DNA of 64,000 bases, taken from NCBI GenBank assembly GCA_019321725.1, contig CM033116.1, positions 19,799,869 to 19,863,868 on the forward strand. The letters are read 5' to 3'. Origin of the DNA: Paulownia fortunei. Lineage: Eukaryota; Streptophyta; Magnoliopsida; Lamiales; Paulowniaceae. Shown in pieces: positions 11,190 to 25,200 of this stretch (within the stretch, counting starts at the first letter, position 1; every line of letters starts with the position of its first letter). Below the pieces are notes generated by a model. The model had not been told where the DNA came from and did no database searches. It saw nothing but the letters and a program-made list of their open reading frames with translations. The position numbers and the translations under genes are program-made.

Positions 11190-14100
11190 ATGGGAGAAGA
11201 AGAGGCACCTCCTGCCACACCGCCGTCCACGCCCACGCCGACGAAGGCGTGGCGCACTTACATATCGGAAGAGCTTCCCCGAAGCGTCCAAGAGTCGGCC
11301 GACTCCGCCATTCGCTCCGCCCGTTCACTCCAACAATCCTCCTCCACCCATCTCCGCTCGCTCCAGGTAAGAATAAGATTCGATCCACCCCAGTCCTGAT
11401 CCTCTTCTTTTTCGCATTCCGTTCCTCTTTCTTTCATTCCTACGCGCACAACAATATTGACATGCGTTTCGCAGGATTTTATTCCTCAAATTGGAACTCG
11501 ATACAGATATTATGAAGAGGCTTTCTTCCACAAAGTTAAAGGTGCCTGTGCCTCACCCTCACTTCACCACATCTAACGTCTATTCCCTATAAATTAGTTA
11601 TTACTTTTGAAATTGTTCTTGTCCATCGTTTGTTGGCCAAACTTTTCTATGTCATTTACATCCATAAGGATCATGCTTACAAATGTCAATTGTCTTTCAG
11701 TTATTTTATCATCTTTGCTTTGGTTTCAGCTGTAATTTTTTTAAAAACTTCTATCCAACATTTTTTATTGGTCTTGTTAGTTTGCTTATCCTTTTCTAAC
11801 ATTTATGTAGATGAGTTGGTGAGCTTAAGAGAACACCCAGCTCTGGCGGGTGGAGTTGCTGTCACTGCTTGCCTCCTCCTTATGCGTGGTATGCCTTCAA
11901 CTCACTACCATGCCTCCTCCCCCAATTCAAATTACAAAGCAAATAAATAAAATTAATATCATGAAAATACAATTTCACTTAAATACCCGCAAACTTGAGC
12001 CTTGGAGAGACTGGATTAGTTATGACTTATTACATGAGTTCTGCATAAGACGAAACTTGGGACCTACAGGCACCCAGCTTCATGAAGACCGGAGATCCAT
12101 CAGTTATTTTGAACAACCCAATACTAACTAAGGATTTCTATCTAGATTCTACTCCCTACCTGATTTTTAAAGTGCAAATGTGCAGCAAACAGTCCGATCA
12201 ACTGTTTTGTGTTTTCTTGTGCAGCTATATGTTTTTACATGTTCCTTTATAGAAATGGGTCAGTCGTCTATATTCTACTATGATAAGCAATCATGATTGA
12301 ACTTTTCTTATGAGAAAGTATAAAAAGTGAAAAAACTTCTGGCTAAAGCTGCATTTAAAACAAATTTTCCATTTCCTGTTTGTTTCAAAGACATTACTCA
12401 ACTCTTATATAGTCATATTTAGTATCACAGATAAATATCAAGTTCTAAAGTTTGTATAATACTAATGCAATTGTTATGTTTTCCAAGTCATTAACCTATA
12501 TTAACTTAAGATTATTCTAAATTATTTTATATCATGACAAGTTCTAATTCAGCTAGCCATAGAACTTGTGACCCATCTACACTATCCTTGCACAGGGTTG
12601 TTTCCATGTTGGTTTGGATACCTGTGAGTACTATGATGGGATATATTGATATTGTTATTTCATTATTCTAAGTCTTGTGAATGAGTTGAGTGAGGAAGTC
12701 TTCTGTGACAGTTCCCAACATAATCAGAGGATTAGGCTCAATGCTACTATGTACCTCATCTTCTGCATCTTCGATTGTTATACATGATGTGAAGATTTAT
12801 ATTGTGTGTTCAGATCTTACAGCGGCAAGATAATTTTTTAGCAAATTGATTGATTTTATTATAAAGTTTGCAGGGCAATTAGTGATTCAATTGATCCTTA
12901 ACTTCTAATTCAGCATATAAAACATATGCACATGATGCACACATATTTCTTAATTTTATGCTACAGCTGTGCTTTTAGATCGTTTCACAAAATCTTGCTT
13001 ATTGTCTTAGCGCTGTGAGGCTTTTAGCCTGATCTTTCTGTCTGCTATTTTGGCTTGTTTAAGTTAGTGATATGTTCGAATTGTTTATCTAATTAATCAC
13101 ATATAGTGCACCATTGAGTTGTTTTACTGTTGGGGGATAATTCTCACTTGACTTACACACAAGAAAAAGGGGCAAAAGAAAAAGAATAGAAGAGGAATGA
13201 AGCAAGATGATTGAGAAATTATGCATGACATAGAGTCATATCAGCAGCAATTGTTGAATACTTGAGATTATATATGAGCTGGCCTAGGCATTCCAAACCA
13301 ATTGGTAAACTTATTTGAATAAAAAGTGCACTTTGAATTAGTGAGAGAAACCTCCCTGTCCCATGCCTTTTGGTTGAATAGTCTTGCTTCTTTGTTTTGA
13401 TGCTACTTCTGATTTATTTTGCCTGTGGTCTGTAGGGCCTAGACGATTTTTGTTTCGTCAAACATTGGGTCGACTTCAGAGTGAGGAGGTATACCAATAT
13501 CTTAACGATATGTTTTGACTGTATGACTATAGAGGAATTGGATCTAATATCACAATTTTGCATAAGCTCTGATTGCTTCTGTCTCTTCTGCATATGTGGG
13601 AAGTATGTTTGTGACAAATATCTTGGAAAAGGTGCTGAGCACACTTTATCGTTGTGGCTGTATGCAGGCACAATTTGTTAGAGCTGAAAAGAATGTCAAA
13701 GAGTTGACCCTATCTGTTGACTTAATGAAGAAGGAGAGCAAAAAACTGCTTGAAAGATCTGTGTTAGCTGAAAAAGACATGAAACGTGGCCATTCTGACC
13801 TCATGTAGAGGATTTAATTGAATCACTTTGATGCATATGTTGTTTAATTTTTCTCATTCTATGCACATGATGTTTGAAATGATATGTAGGGATGCTGGAT
13901 CTCAGATTCAAAGCCTTGCAAGATCAGTTTATAGGGCAGAAACTGAAGCTGCTGGTATGTTCATAACCTGTTACTTATTTGATCTTTCTACTACTTCTAC
14001 TTCCCTTTTTTTTTTTTTTGGGTGGGGGGTTGGGTGGGGTGGGGGTATCTTTTAACAAGCTTTCTTTGCTTTTCCAGAATTTCACTATACCTTTCGCTTA

Positions 14101-16976
14101 AATTATAGTCTATTAGTCAAGGAGAATAAAGATCAGCTTCTTTTTCTATAATCAAGCTTCATATTTTCAGTGACACTTTCATTGACTTTTTTTTGGGGTA
14201 ATTCAAATTTTATTGACCCAAATAGGTATTACAGAGATTACATGAACTAGACGTAATTCATGCAATCTGGGTGAAGACCTAGAAATAAGAAAAAAACAAA
14301 CATGAAGCTCAGAGACGTACAATATCCCTGTCATTTATCTAGGAATAGACTCAGGAAAATTCTATTCCCTACAAAGCCAAAGGTTTGTCTGTGGATGAAC
14401 AAATTTAATAAGTAACTTTCGTAATTGATAGAAGTCAGCAGCAGATGACAATAAAAATTATATTCTGAAGGGGCAACAGGACGGGTTTTGCAAAACCCAA
14501 ATATTCCCCCCCCCCCCCCCCCCCCCCCCAAAGCTTATTTCTTGAGTGAACCTGAGACCCTTCCCATCTATCGTTCTCCCCCAAACCCAAACCCAGTGGG
14601 TCCAACCCGACAGACCCCTTGGACCCATTTACTCAGTCGCTTTTAATTTCTGTCCACAATTTTTGACTTGTCAGAGTCTTTGTCAATTCCTTTGTCTTTG
14701 ACTGTGTGCTCATAAATTAATCTACAGAAGTACTTATATGAGATTCTTGCTTTTAATGAACCTGCTGAGTGATGATAAATTAGAGAAACCTGGGCCCTTT
14801 CCAACGAAAAAGCAAACTTGACCCCCTAAAACAGTAAAACTTAGTCTTTGCAGAGTTTCAATATCTAAGCAACTTCAGACAATAAATAAGATTTAAAAAC
14901 CCCGGCAGCTTCAGAGATTAAAATGAGATTTAAGAAGAAAATGAGCTAGGGCACAAAGATTTCAGAAAGAGTTGCTGATTGATGTGAAGCTTGTGAGAGT
15001 TTTAATTAGTACCAAAAATCAGCCACGACAGGCTTCCTGTCGCTGCCATGAGCCGTGCCACCGAGGTGACCTTAGTAATTCGGCTGACATTGAGAAAGTG
15101 AGATCTTGGCAGACAGCAGCTGAAGTGGGAAGAATACCCTAAAATTGATACACTTACATAGAGGAATAGAGTCCTACCTACCGCGCACCCCGAAATGTTC
15201 AATTATAAACTAATAAGCACTTTGATACTAGTCCAACAAGGCTTAAGGCAGCTCGTAGTTATTGTATTCATTGGAGTGACGGTGATGATACATTGATTGC
15301 ACTGTAGTTAGGAGCTAGAAATATATATACATATATATATATACGTGCATGCACACACACACACACACACACACACTCTTAAGAGGTCGAGATTTTGGTG
15401 GGTTTTTGTAAACCTGAACCAATTCGGGTCCAGAAAAATTAAACCAACAACCCAGTCCAAACGGAATGGATCTGGGTTGAGATCCATGTATGATATCTGT
15501 AGATTCTGTCATTTGTCTCATGTGAACATGGCAGATCAGAGCCCCTAAATTTAACTAGATGGCTAACCATTTGATATAATTTCTGCGAGCCTCAGGTAAT
15601 CTTTGACTGAATAATTTGTTGCCAACTTCTACCTGCCCAGAAAACATGGAACTTTTGCAAGAAAAAGAGACATATTCTTAGGAATAATGTCATATTGAAG
15701 TAATGTATCTTGTGTTGATATCCTTCCAAGAATTGCTAACCCCAAGATAAAAGTGCCTTGGAATAAAATTATCAAACCATGCAATAGGACAATAATTCAC
15801 CGACTGTTGTGATTTGTGAGGTTGTAAAAAGATTCCAGGCCTTCTTAACAATGAATTGTGTATCAGTATCAACAGTCTGAACTATCTTGTCATCCCCTCT
15901 AGAAGGATATTGATGTGAAAGCTCTCAACTACAGAAGGGATGGGAGCGCAAAAACCAATAGACCAACTCCATCACCTGCCATGTAAGAAGAATTGAACAA
16001 CTCATATTCTTGCCTACTTCAGACTTGTAAATGTCACTATGGTAAACAAAATACACAAGGGCCCTAGAGGGCGCCGGCTATCCGTGATGTTAGGCCCAGT
16101 ACCAATAACTCATTTTAAACAGAATCTTACCTCCTCCCTGAGGTTAAGGATTTTCCATCGAAAAACAGTATTACCCAGTAAGGGTAGCCAAAAACTCCTA
16201 TCCTATAAATTGTTGGGCCTAACCCACTTATTCCTAATAGAGTTAAGAGTCCATAGATAAGATGTGCCATAAAAGCTTAATGATGGCAGCAATGTGACCC
16301 TTTGTAAACTTAAAGAGCTTTGAAGGGAAAATAATTGATGTTGTACTGGATGAGAACCTTAATGTTTCTCTTTTTGGTTTTCTGAAGATGTGACCTTGAA
16401 AAATCTTCTTAGTGAAGGAAAGTATGTATAATTTTTATTAGCTCTAGCAAAATAGAAATTATAATCAAACCAAACCAAACCAAGCCTTGGCGTGGCTTAC
16501 CTTGTTTGTTCATCTGGGTTGTTCAAGCTCCCTTGAGCTCATGATGACACTATACATAAATTATTGGAGGTTATTTATGATACAACATTACATATATACA
16601 GAACATCATATACTTTGCTTATGTACCTGACCTTCCCACCCAGTACTTCTGTTTTATCCTTTTTGTTTATATATTGCCCTTATATACTCTGCTCAGATTT
16701 GATGGATCTGCTGCGGGAAATTCCTGGTAGGGAGGCTTTGAAGCTAAGAGCAGATGTAAGTTCCAGAAATCATAAAACTTCTAGTCATATGTTTCTCAAT
16801 CTATTTTGTACTTTTTCTTACTGTGTCTATCAATTCTTTTAAACGGAAATGCATACTTTTCTGTTAATATCTGATATTTGCACCAGGTTGCTTCTATGGC
16901 ATCACATCTGCGGCAGCAAAGATTTGCAATGGATAAAAACATCTTGAAGATTTCTGAATTAGGTGTTCCTGTTTAA
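11190..16976 (+). CDS. RHIP1: RGS1-HXK1-interacting protein 1 (RHIP1)-like
   Basis: Eight exons, all GT-AG and in phase: 11190-11366, 11475-11541, 11811-11888, 13436-13488, 13668-13804, 13890-13954, 16697-16755 and 16887-16976. They encode 241 residues. The Pro/Thr-rich N-terminus ([15 protein letters not shown]) is followed by [21 protein letters not shown] short hydrophobic stretch ([13 protein letters not shown], about 94-106) may be a membrane segment. A Lys/Glu-rich coiled coil follows ([19 protein letters not shown]), then [33 protein letters not shown], and the end KISELGVPV. In Arabidopsis, RHIP1 binds the RGS1 7TM regulator and hexokinase 1, linking G-protein and glucose signalling; that role is inferred from family resemblance. 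Exon 5 ends in AT|GTAGAG, which places the apparent in-frame TAG inside the intron. Confidence 0.9.
14506..14529. repeat. Poly-C run (24 C) in RHIP1 intron 6
   Basis: Twenty-four consecutive C lie inside the 2.7-kb sixth intron. The same intron has a CA microsatellite near 15352-15375 and a T-rich segment near 14188 that resembles the reversed A-tail of a retroposed sequence. No coding sequence of a reverse transcriptase is seen. Confidence 0.9.
15352..15375. repeat. (CA)n microsatellite in RHIP1 intron 6
   Basis: An uninterrupted ACACAC tract of about twelve units follows a TATATA-rich stretch from 15320. Confidence 0.9.
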
Positions 16977-19290
16977 CAGTCTTGATCCAATACTTTTTAA
17001 CTTTTGATTGGTGCTGCGAGAAATTTCAGAGCCACTTCTGTTCTTGCTCACTCAAAAGGAGCATCGGATAACGAACATACGCAGAGACCAATATGTAAAA
17101 TGCAATGCTCCTTGTCACAGACATGTCAGTTTCACTTGTCTGTGCCCAATAAGATTCTGAGAAATTATTGAAGCTTGATTCTGCTTTATGATCTCACAAT
17201 CAGTCTTGATAGGTGGATGGATTTGGATTGTTATATCTTGAGATTCCAAATTTATTGAAAGAGCAAACCATGATTGTAATGAATAGAAAGGCCTGAATGT
17301 TCATCTAAAAAGAAAAATTTGCCCCTTTGATCTACAATTTAAGTAGCAGCTGGATTGGAAATCCTAGAATATAGAATTGATTATCATGTCCTTTGCTCTA
17401 ATCTTCGTTCTATTTCACCTCTTTCAATATTTCCTCTACTGATTTCACTCTACCTGCATATCTTTAACTCTTGCAGTCGTGGTTCAGCATTTTTTCTGAA
17501 GTGCTTTTCGGGTAAAAAGTTGTTGACTTTTTCGGATGACTGGTTTAGATTATCTACATATGAAATAATGAGGTTATCTAAGTAAGAATTACTTAAATAG
17601 TTTAATTGAATTTTATTTCACCACCTAAAATAATAGTTTTTATATTTTTATTAAATTTGAGTAAATTTAGTTATCCGTCTCTATTCTAAAGGATTCAAGA
17701 TGTTTCTAAAGTCCAAGATAAGGAAACTTATGTTTTAATATAAATTCAAATAAGCAAATTGAATTTTCATATCTATTCATTTTTCTAGTTATGGTGATAA
17801 ACCATCACTTTGATTTTGAAGAGTTGAATTTTTAAAATTAGTTAGTCACTTATTTCTATATCTAAATTAAATAATCAATTTTCCATACCAACTAGTTCTT
17901 AGTGTTAAACAATAAAAGTTGATCTAACAATTTGCAAATCCGGTGGGTTGTTTGCTAATATCATTTTTTGTACTTGAATTTTTTCATAATGTCAAATTTG
18001 TGCATATTTGATTCCATCCTATTCTCTATATAGTATTTTTTTTATAGTGAAGAACATAAATCTTATAACTCAAATTTAATTTCAAGTATCTATTTAAAAT
18101 TTAACTTCTAAGCAATTGAGATTAAAAGGATACTTGAAATTAAATTAGAGTGGAAGTATTATTCATCATCATAAACATTTGAAAATTGGGTAAAATCTAC
18201 CCAATATGTACCAATGTAGCATTTTTGGCAAAACTAGCTTATTCTCTTTATTATTTTTCTTAAATCTCAACTTTTAGAAATAAAATTCAGAATCTTGTCT
18301 TATAATTTTTTATCTTCAAATTATTACTCCCTATCTAGGTGTATTTAATTTTTAGTTTATTTATTAAATATATCTTATTTACATGGTTATTTGTGATTCC
18401 TCAATTTATATTCATATTACCATAATGATATGAATTATTTAGTCAAATGAATATATCTTAAAAAATTAGATAGATACTTGAAATTAAGATAGAGTCTAAA
18501 AATGGCACATCCTTCGTTATAAAAAAATCTTGATGGAGAATCCTTCCAATATGTATTCCTTCCAATTTGACATTTATAGTAAAACATGGGTATCAATTAA
18601 AGTATTCCCAATGGAAAAACTTTGATGTTAATTAAAGTATCTATAAAAATTCATGTATCAAATTAATATTAATGAAAAACTTCAGGTGCCCAAATAATTT
18701 TTACTCAGTTATTTGCTTAGGAAGAAAAAATGGTTTAAGAAAAACTAATTATTCAAAAAATGATTATTTAAAAAATTGTTCCTAATAAAAAACAGAAAAC
18801 TGAAAACATAATTCGCTAAATTATATTTTGCTAAGTTCAAATTATGTTGCACTTTTATGAAACTTCTCCCTTATCATTGTAAATTGACTGATTGTCAGGT
18901 AATTTGCATCAAGGGAATCAGACTCTGGCATCCTCGTTATTGAAGTTTGGATTTTAGGAGAGGCTTCCTTTGTTCGTTTAATTTTTTTAAAATTATGAAT
19001 TTCTTTTTTGTGCTGAATCAAGGATAGAGCTAATGGCCATGCATTAATTTGGCCAAGTAACATATAAATGAACGTATAAATGCAGAATAGTAAGGGTTAG
19101 CATAAAGGCACTGAATTTCGGATAGCAGAACAAAAAGAGCACAAGTCATGAAACCCAACCGTCAATATGGCCTATCACACTCTCAATCCCCACTTCCAAA
19201 ATAACAGAGGTGCAAATAATACTTGAGATTAAAGCTATGCATGTTCACATAAATTATTGATCAGCACACTTCCTAGGCCTTCAATAGCAA
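16977..19290. other. Convergent intergenic region between RHIP1 and NUP214
   Basis: No gene is visible. The left end should hold the RHIP1 3' UTR and the right end (about 19060-19290) the NUP214 3' UTR. The middle is AT-rich and contains a diverged direct repeat pair at about 18130-18235 and 18475-18600. Shared words include ATACTTGAAATTAA, TAGAGT and CCAATATGTA. Confidence 0.55.
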
Positions 19291-22200
19291 CTATTTCCTC
19301 ATCTGTGTGAAGAGATGGGAGGGGGCTCTTCCAACTCCTGAACCGCCACCGAAGGCAGAGAACCCACCACTACCCTGCTGATTGCTAAAAGCTCCAAATC
19401 CGCCACCTTTAAGTTTTGCACAACATAATCAGTTAAACCACAGAAAAGGTACTCCAACCCACAATAAAATCAAATAATCATGAATAATTCTGTGAAACCA
19501 GAGGCCCTTAAATAATAACTCCACAAAGAGAGGTATGTTTCATCTGTGCAACTGCAAGGTTCAAATGAGATAGGCCCCCAATTACAAGAGCATTGCAGCA
19601 ACTAATTATTTTTCATGACATTCATATTTCTCTCACTGATTACACTTTCTCAAGAATAAAAACATCAAATATAACTTGAGAACAACAAAACCTTGTATTA
19701 TATGATTAATCATGTAGAGAAATTTACCTGAAATGGCACCAGCTGTTGCAGAAGATGTAAATCCACCTCCAACTGTAGCAGCAGCAGCAGCAAATCCACC
19801 CCCGGCAGTTGCTGCAGCAGCAAATCCTCCCCACTCACTCCAGCAGCAGCGAATCCTCCACCACCTGCTGCTAGATTTGCAAAACCACCACCCGAAGAAG
19901 CAGAAGTAAATCCGCCTCCAAAACCACCAGCAGAAATGCCCATGAAACCACTGCTAAAGCCACTTGCAGATGCAACATTGCTTCCTGGTAGACCAGCTCC
20001 AAGCTGCCTAGACTGTCCAAAAGTACCAAGTACTGAGCCTAGTGCTTGTTGGCCTGCTCCTCCTATATGTGCTGGCTGGCCAAATCCAGCTGCAGCTGAA
20101 ACTTGACCAGGAATTCCAGAACTAAATCCACCAGAAAAGTTAACAGTTGTTGGCTGCAAAGGTTCTGGAAGCTGGGGTGATTGGAAGTTAAAAGATGCAG
20201 GTCGAAACAGCTCACCACTGGAACCAGACATCATATATGGAGAGGTAGCAAAAGTTGTATTTTTGTTGAGGGCTACACCAAACGGATTTGATTTTGGAGT
20301 GGTTGAATTTGGGGTTGACCCAATCCCAAACCCATCAAGGTTCCCTAATGAAAATTCAGTTGTCTGATCTGTCTCAGGGGCTTCCTCCTCCATCTCCTCC
20401 TCATGAGAAGAATCTGAAACAACATTTTTCACACTGCCAATAATCCCTTCACTTGATAGTGCAACTGGTGAAAGAGCTTCAGTTGCGGAAGGCAGTTCCA
20501 TCTTAATAACTGATGTAACAACAGATGAACTCTTTGATGAGCCACCTAAATCAATTTGACTCCCAGATTTTGAATTGGTTGACAATTCAGTTGGTGCGGA
20601 CAACGCTGCAGGTCCAAGTTTCAAATCAGATGTAGAAACTGCCAACCCAGGCTGTGAAGCTGAATCCTGTATCTTAACATCCTTTTCAGTTTTTGATAGC
20701 ATATTATCAACTGAAGACCATGTCTGGGAGACGCTCTCTGTTTTTGAGCCATACATCACAACAGGAGGATAAGACAATGACGTCAGAGACTCTGACTTGA
20801 TTATACTTGAAGAAGGGGATATAGATGAAAGATTGCTCTCATGAGTAAGCGAAGGCAATGTAGAAGCAAAATTCAGGGTTGAAGGAACTGATGTCCGAGG
20901 CTGTGATACCTCCTGCTTTGCGGCTCTGGCTCCAGAACTGGAAGGAGTCGCAGGGAAAAAGGACGATGAACTTGGTTTTGACACAGAAGATGCAAAGGAT
21001 GGTACATTGTTACTGGAAAGCAATGATGAACCAAAAACTGATTGCAATGGCCGGCTTGGTTTTTCTGAACTCTTAGTGAATAAACCTTTCTCTGATACAT
21101 TTGGGCCCGAACTAAAAGCAGATTGAGTAGTGACGGGAATTTTAGAGTCAAATAATGGAGTCTCAGACGCTATCCAAGTATTCCTCTGATCTGAGGCTGT
21201 TGACTTAGTAAACCCAATTTTAAATCGATCTAAACTCTCAGTGGAATCAGAGGGTGATGTCAGTGATTGCTCAGGCAACTGTGCGGACATGGATGGTAAT
21301 GGATGGAAGCTTTTATCAGACTGTTCTTGGACAAATTCAGACTCACTTGCAGCAAAAAAATCATTCTTTCCAGTAAAAGGTAGGCTGCTCTTTGATTTTT
21401 CATCAATTAGTTTGAAAGCCCCTTGTTCACTATTTTGAGTCGTCCTTGTCTCCAATATGGATGGTGGTGGCAATGAAGAATAACTTTTAGTAGATAACAC
21501 TTGGATTCCACGATCTAGAAAACCAGCTGTCCTTTGGTACAAAGATGCCGATGGGCTCTCAGTGAACTGTTCTCCTGGTATTTCAGCAGTGCCTGTGCAA
21601 GTTTACAAAATACTCTCATTCTTGAGTTTATTTTATTAAAGCATGTGTTCGGCTCATTATATTACAGATAAAATTGCACTAATACCTTTGGTTTTGTAAT
21701 TGTTCAAAGAGGCTCCAGAGATATTCCAAAGTGCTGAATGAGCACCTTCTGATTTCTTCTGCGACTGAGGACTGAGAAATTGTTTGTCAATGTTTATCAA
21801 TGACCGGTTTGCATTCCCCTTTTCATAACCTTCTTTCAGCACCCTTTTTACAGTTGTTTTCGGAGGGTCAAAGCTAGCCCAACTCTGCATTTGGTTGTGA
21901 AAATAATGCATCCTGAACTAATTCTTGAATAACAACAAAGGAAAGAGAAAAGGAAAAATGAAAGGACAAGCAAAGATGCAGATTTGTTAAATAAATGCCT
22001 ATAAACAGATAAGGGGAAGTATGCATGCTCTCATTTCCCCGTATTCTTTCCTTCCTTTTGTCCAGAGGAAATGAATGCAGAAAAATGTTCTTCTAACTTA
22101 GCCAATGGTAACAGTAAAGGTCCTACCATTCGTCATTTACAAGATGATATGAGAAACCAATGCAATCAAAGTGTCAAAAATGAATATTCAAATGGGTTCG

Positions 22201-25200
22201 AAAATTGTTATAGAACAGATAAAACATTTTTTGTATGATTTATGGGCATACCAATTCATAAGCGTCCTATATCTTTTTCAACCATTGGATGCCAACATGG
22301 GTACTTCACCCATTTACAAATGCGAATAGCATAGCACTTGAGTTTTGTTTGCAATGGTCACAAGTACCTATTTGACTTTTCAATGTTGTGGATTAGAATA
22401 TGAAATTAGCAAAACATGTTTGAGCACAGAAACAAAATATAATATCCAATCCATTAACCAAAACCTTTCTACGACGCATATAACATGCCAACTTGGCTGT
22501 AAATTTACAACACAGATCAAAACATGGCCAATTAACCATAAGAACTGTAAAAATTCCCCTTCATTCCCAGAGCTCCCTCTCCAAACTTAACTTTGTGTCC
22601 TATATTTTTAATGCTAGGCACAAAGGTAATGAAGTATTCATGGACATGGATTGCTAGTTACTACTATGCTATAGCGGAAAAATACATTTTGCCACAAAAT
22701 GTCACCATAAGAAATCCCCTGGAAATCAAGCAAATAGATATGCAAATATGGTATCATAAACTCAAAATGAAGGACCAATAGCACACTATGATGGCCAACT
22801 CATGTAGAAGAAAAATTCAAAAGACCAGCAAGCAAGAAACATTACGTGATCCAGAGAGTCTCGGCGCCGCCTTGCAGTTTCTGGTTCATAACTCTTGGCA
22901 AAGCTAGCTTGGTTTCTTGTAGACTGTTCTTTAGCAGCAACAGAGCCTGAAGTGATCAAGTGTTCTTTGTTTGAAGGAGTACCGAAAACCCTATTCCTAG
23001 CTGGAGATCTTTCAGTGTCACCAATGTATGAGAGGCCAATTGATTCAAAGAGCTTCTTTTTTGCATCGTGTTTTCCAGAAGATTCAATACTCAAAGCAGC
23101 CATCTGTTTGGAGAGACATCCAGAAAGTTGCTCAGCAGCTGCTAATTGCGCTTGCATCGTGTTATGCAGACTGTGCAAGGACTGAATTTGCCTGCAATGA
23201 AGACACTTTCATATCAATCTGTTATAATAAGGCTTCTTCCATCACAAGTTTGAAGTAATTGATTTGTCGCCATTTACTACTGAGGCATAAGGATGTAAAA
23301 AATTAACAAAGAAAAGAGCAGCATGTAAGGTCAATAAGGATTGTAATCTGGAAAAGAATCTAATAGTATGCATACAAAAGAAAAAGCCACAACAGTAACA
23401 TGCAATACCTTGAATGCCTGTGCCAATTCTGCAAAACTCTCCGATTTCTTTGCATTCCTCCATTTTCACCAAACTTATTGAACTCCAAAGAATTGAAATG
23501 CCTCTCCAGTTCAATCAACTTATTGGTTAACTCCTGATTTTTTTTTTATTTTTTTATTTGAGGAAAAAAGCAGGTTTAATGCAGGAATATAGGAAATTGA
23601 TAAATAGAACTCACAATTAAGGTCAACTATAATGCACCTGGTTTAATTCTAATATACGCCTTCGCTTCAATTCCATTTCAGAACTCAATTTTTGACGATT
23701 CCAGAGTTCCCAATATCTGCTATCTGTTGCTTGCTTGAAGATCCCTTCCATATATACTTTCCTAACCAAAACTGAAATAGCATTGAAGAGCCCATTAACT
23801 TCAGAAAGGATAATAACCACTTTACATGTTCAAGAAATAAAAGAAATTAAAATTGTCAACAGCAACATAGACCAATAAGTGTCAACAAGATCATAATGCT
23901 TAAACAAAAATTCCAAATGGAGCTCAACATGAGATCAAGTACTATATATATAAATTACATGCTATGGGTGTTGCATCAATCAAGTACACACACAAATGAC
24001 ATAACTTATTCTCAAAAAAGCTGTTCTCTATTTCCTTCTGCAATATGACCATAAACCTTTGAAACAAAAGTATCTTATCCATATCTGCAATTTCAACCCA
24101 AAAGAAAAACATCTATTTTGAATCCTGCTCTAGTGGTGAGTCCATTAAATGCATTACCACTACCACCACTATGACGCCCCAAAAAAACATAAATAAATAA
24201 ATGAAACTACCCCCCAAAATAGCAAATAAACCAAAAAAATCAATGAGATGCAAGTTAGCTAATTAAACCTTGAGAGCAATGATCCCATGTAGACCGTATA
24301 AGCATCCTCAATGTGCAAGTAATAAGAACTTTGTGCAGAAGGAAATATATTTCAACTATTAATATGTATGTGTTAATATATATATAAATATACACACATA
24401 AAGATATACAGATCACCAGATTTCAATCTATGTAGTGTAGGGCTTGCACTCAATGACAAATGGTCAATTGTTTTTCGGTTTTTTAATCCATGTCTTTCAT
24501 AATTATAGCAGTCAATTGGCTGGGCCTTGCAGGAAGTTGGCCATCCTCTCTTTTCCCAATTCTTCTCCAGTCACCTTTTCCACCAGCTTTCTCTTCTCCA
24601 CCATTACCAAATGCAGTGGAGGGAAGTTCCTTTCCCTATAATTTTGCACCACCCCCTACCCCACCCCATCCCCATCCCCATCCCCATCCCCATCCCCATC
24701 CCCATTAACAGCAGTACAGAGAATAAAGAAGCATGATTCTTGAGTTAAAGCATCAGCATCAGTCTCTCCATTTTAAGAAGAGGTGAGGAACTACACAAAA
24801 GTACTTTTGCATTACAAACTTAATCAACTAAAATTAGGAACAGACCTTGTACCGTCTTATCAAACAGAAGTTGAAGTTCCCGTAGTTGTTCGTTCATTAA
24901 TCCCTACATAGTCAAGAGATAACAAACTATAAAATCAGTAAAGTTGTTAATGTGCTGCAAACATACTAGAAACTGAACAATTATATTGGCTGAGATCATT
25001 GAGTAGTAAGGCTAATAAAAAAATCCCCCATCCTTTAACCAAAATAATATGGTGGGGGGGCGGATGAGTACAAAGAAAAAGAAATTCACTCTTTCATCAC
25101 AAAATATATATTGCTTTGGCCTAGAATCATATTATCTCAATTGACTTCTGCAGTAAGATGAAAGTTTTATGGAGTCAATGCTTTACCATTATTTTTCATC

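Noticed and set aside
13805..13807. Apparent in-frame TAG in RHIP1 exon 5
   Set aside because: It belongs to the donor GTAGAG; the splice to 13890 restores the conserved reading LMDAGSQIQ.
24490..24736. Open frames ending in Pro-His or Pro-Ile repeats
   Set aside because: They are translations of the CCCCAT hexamer array in an intron, not a protein.
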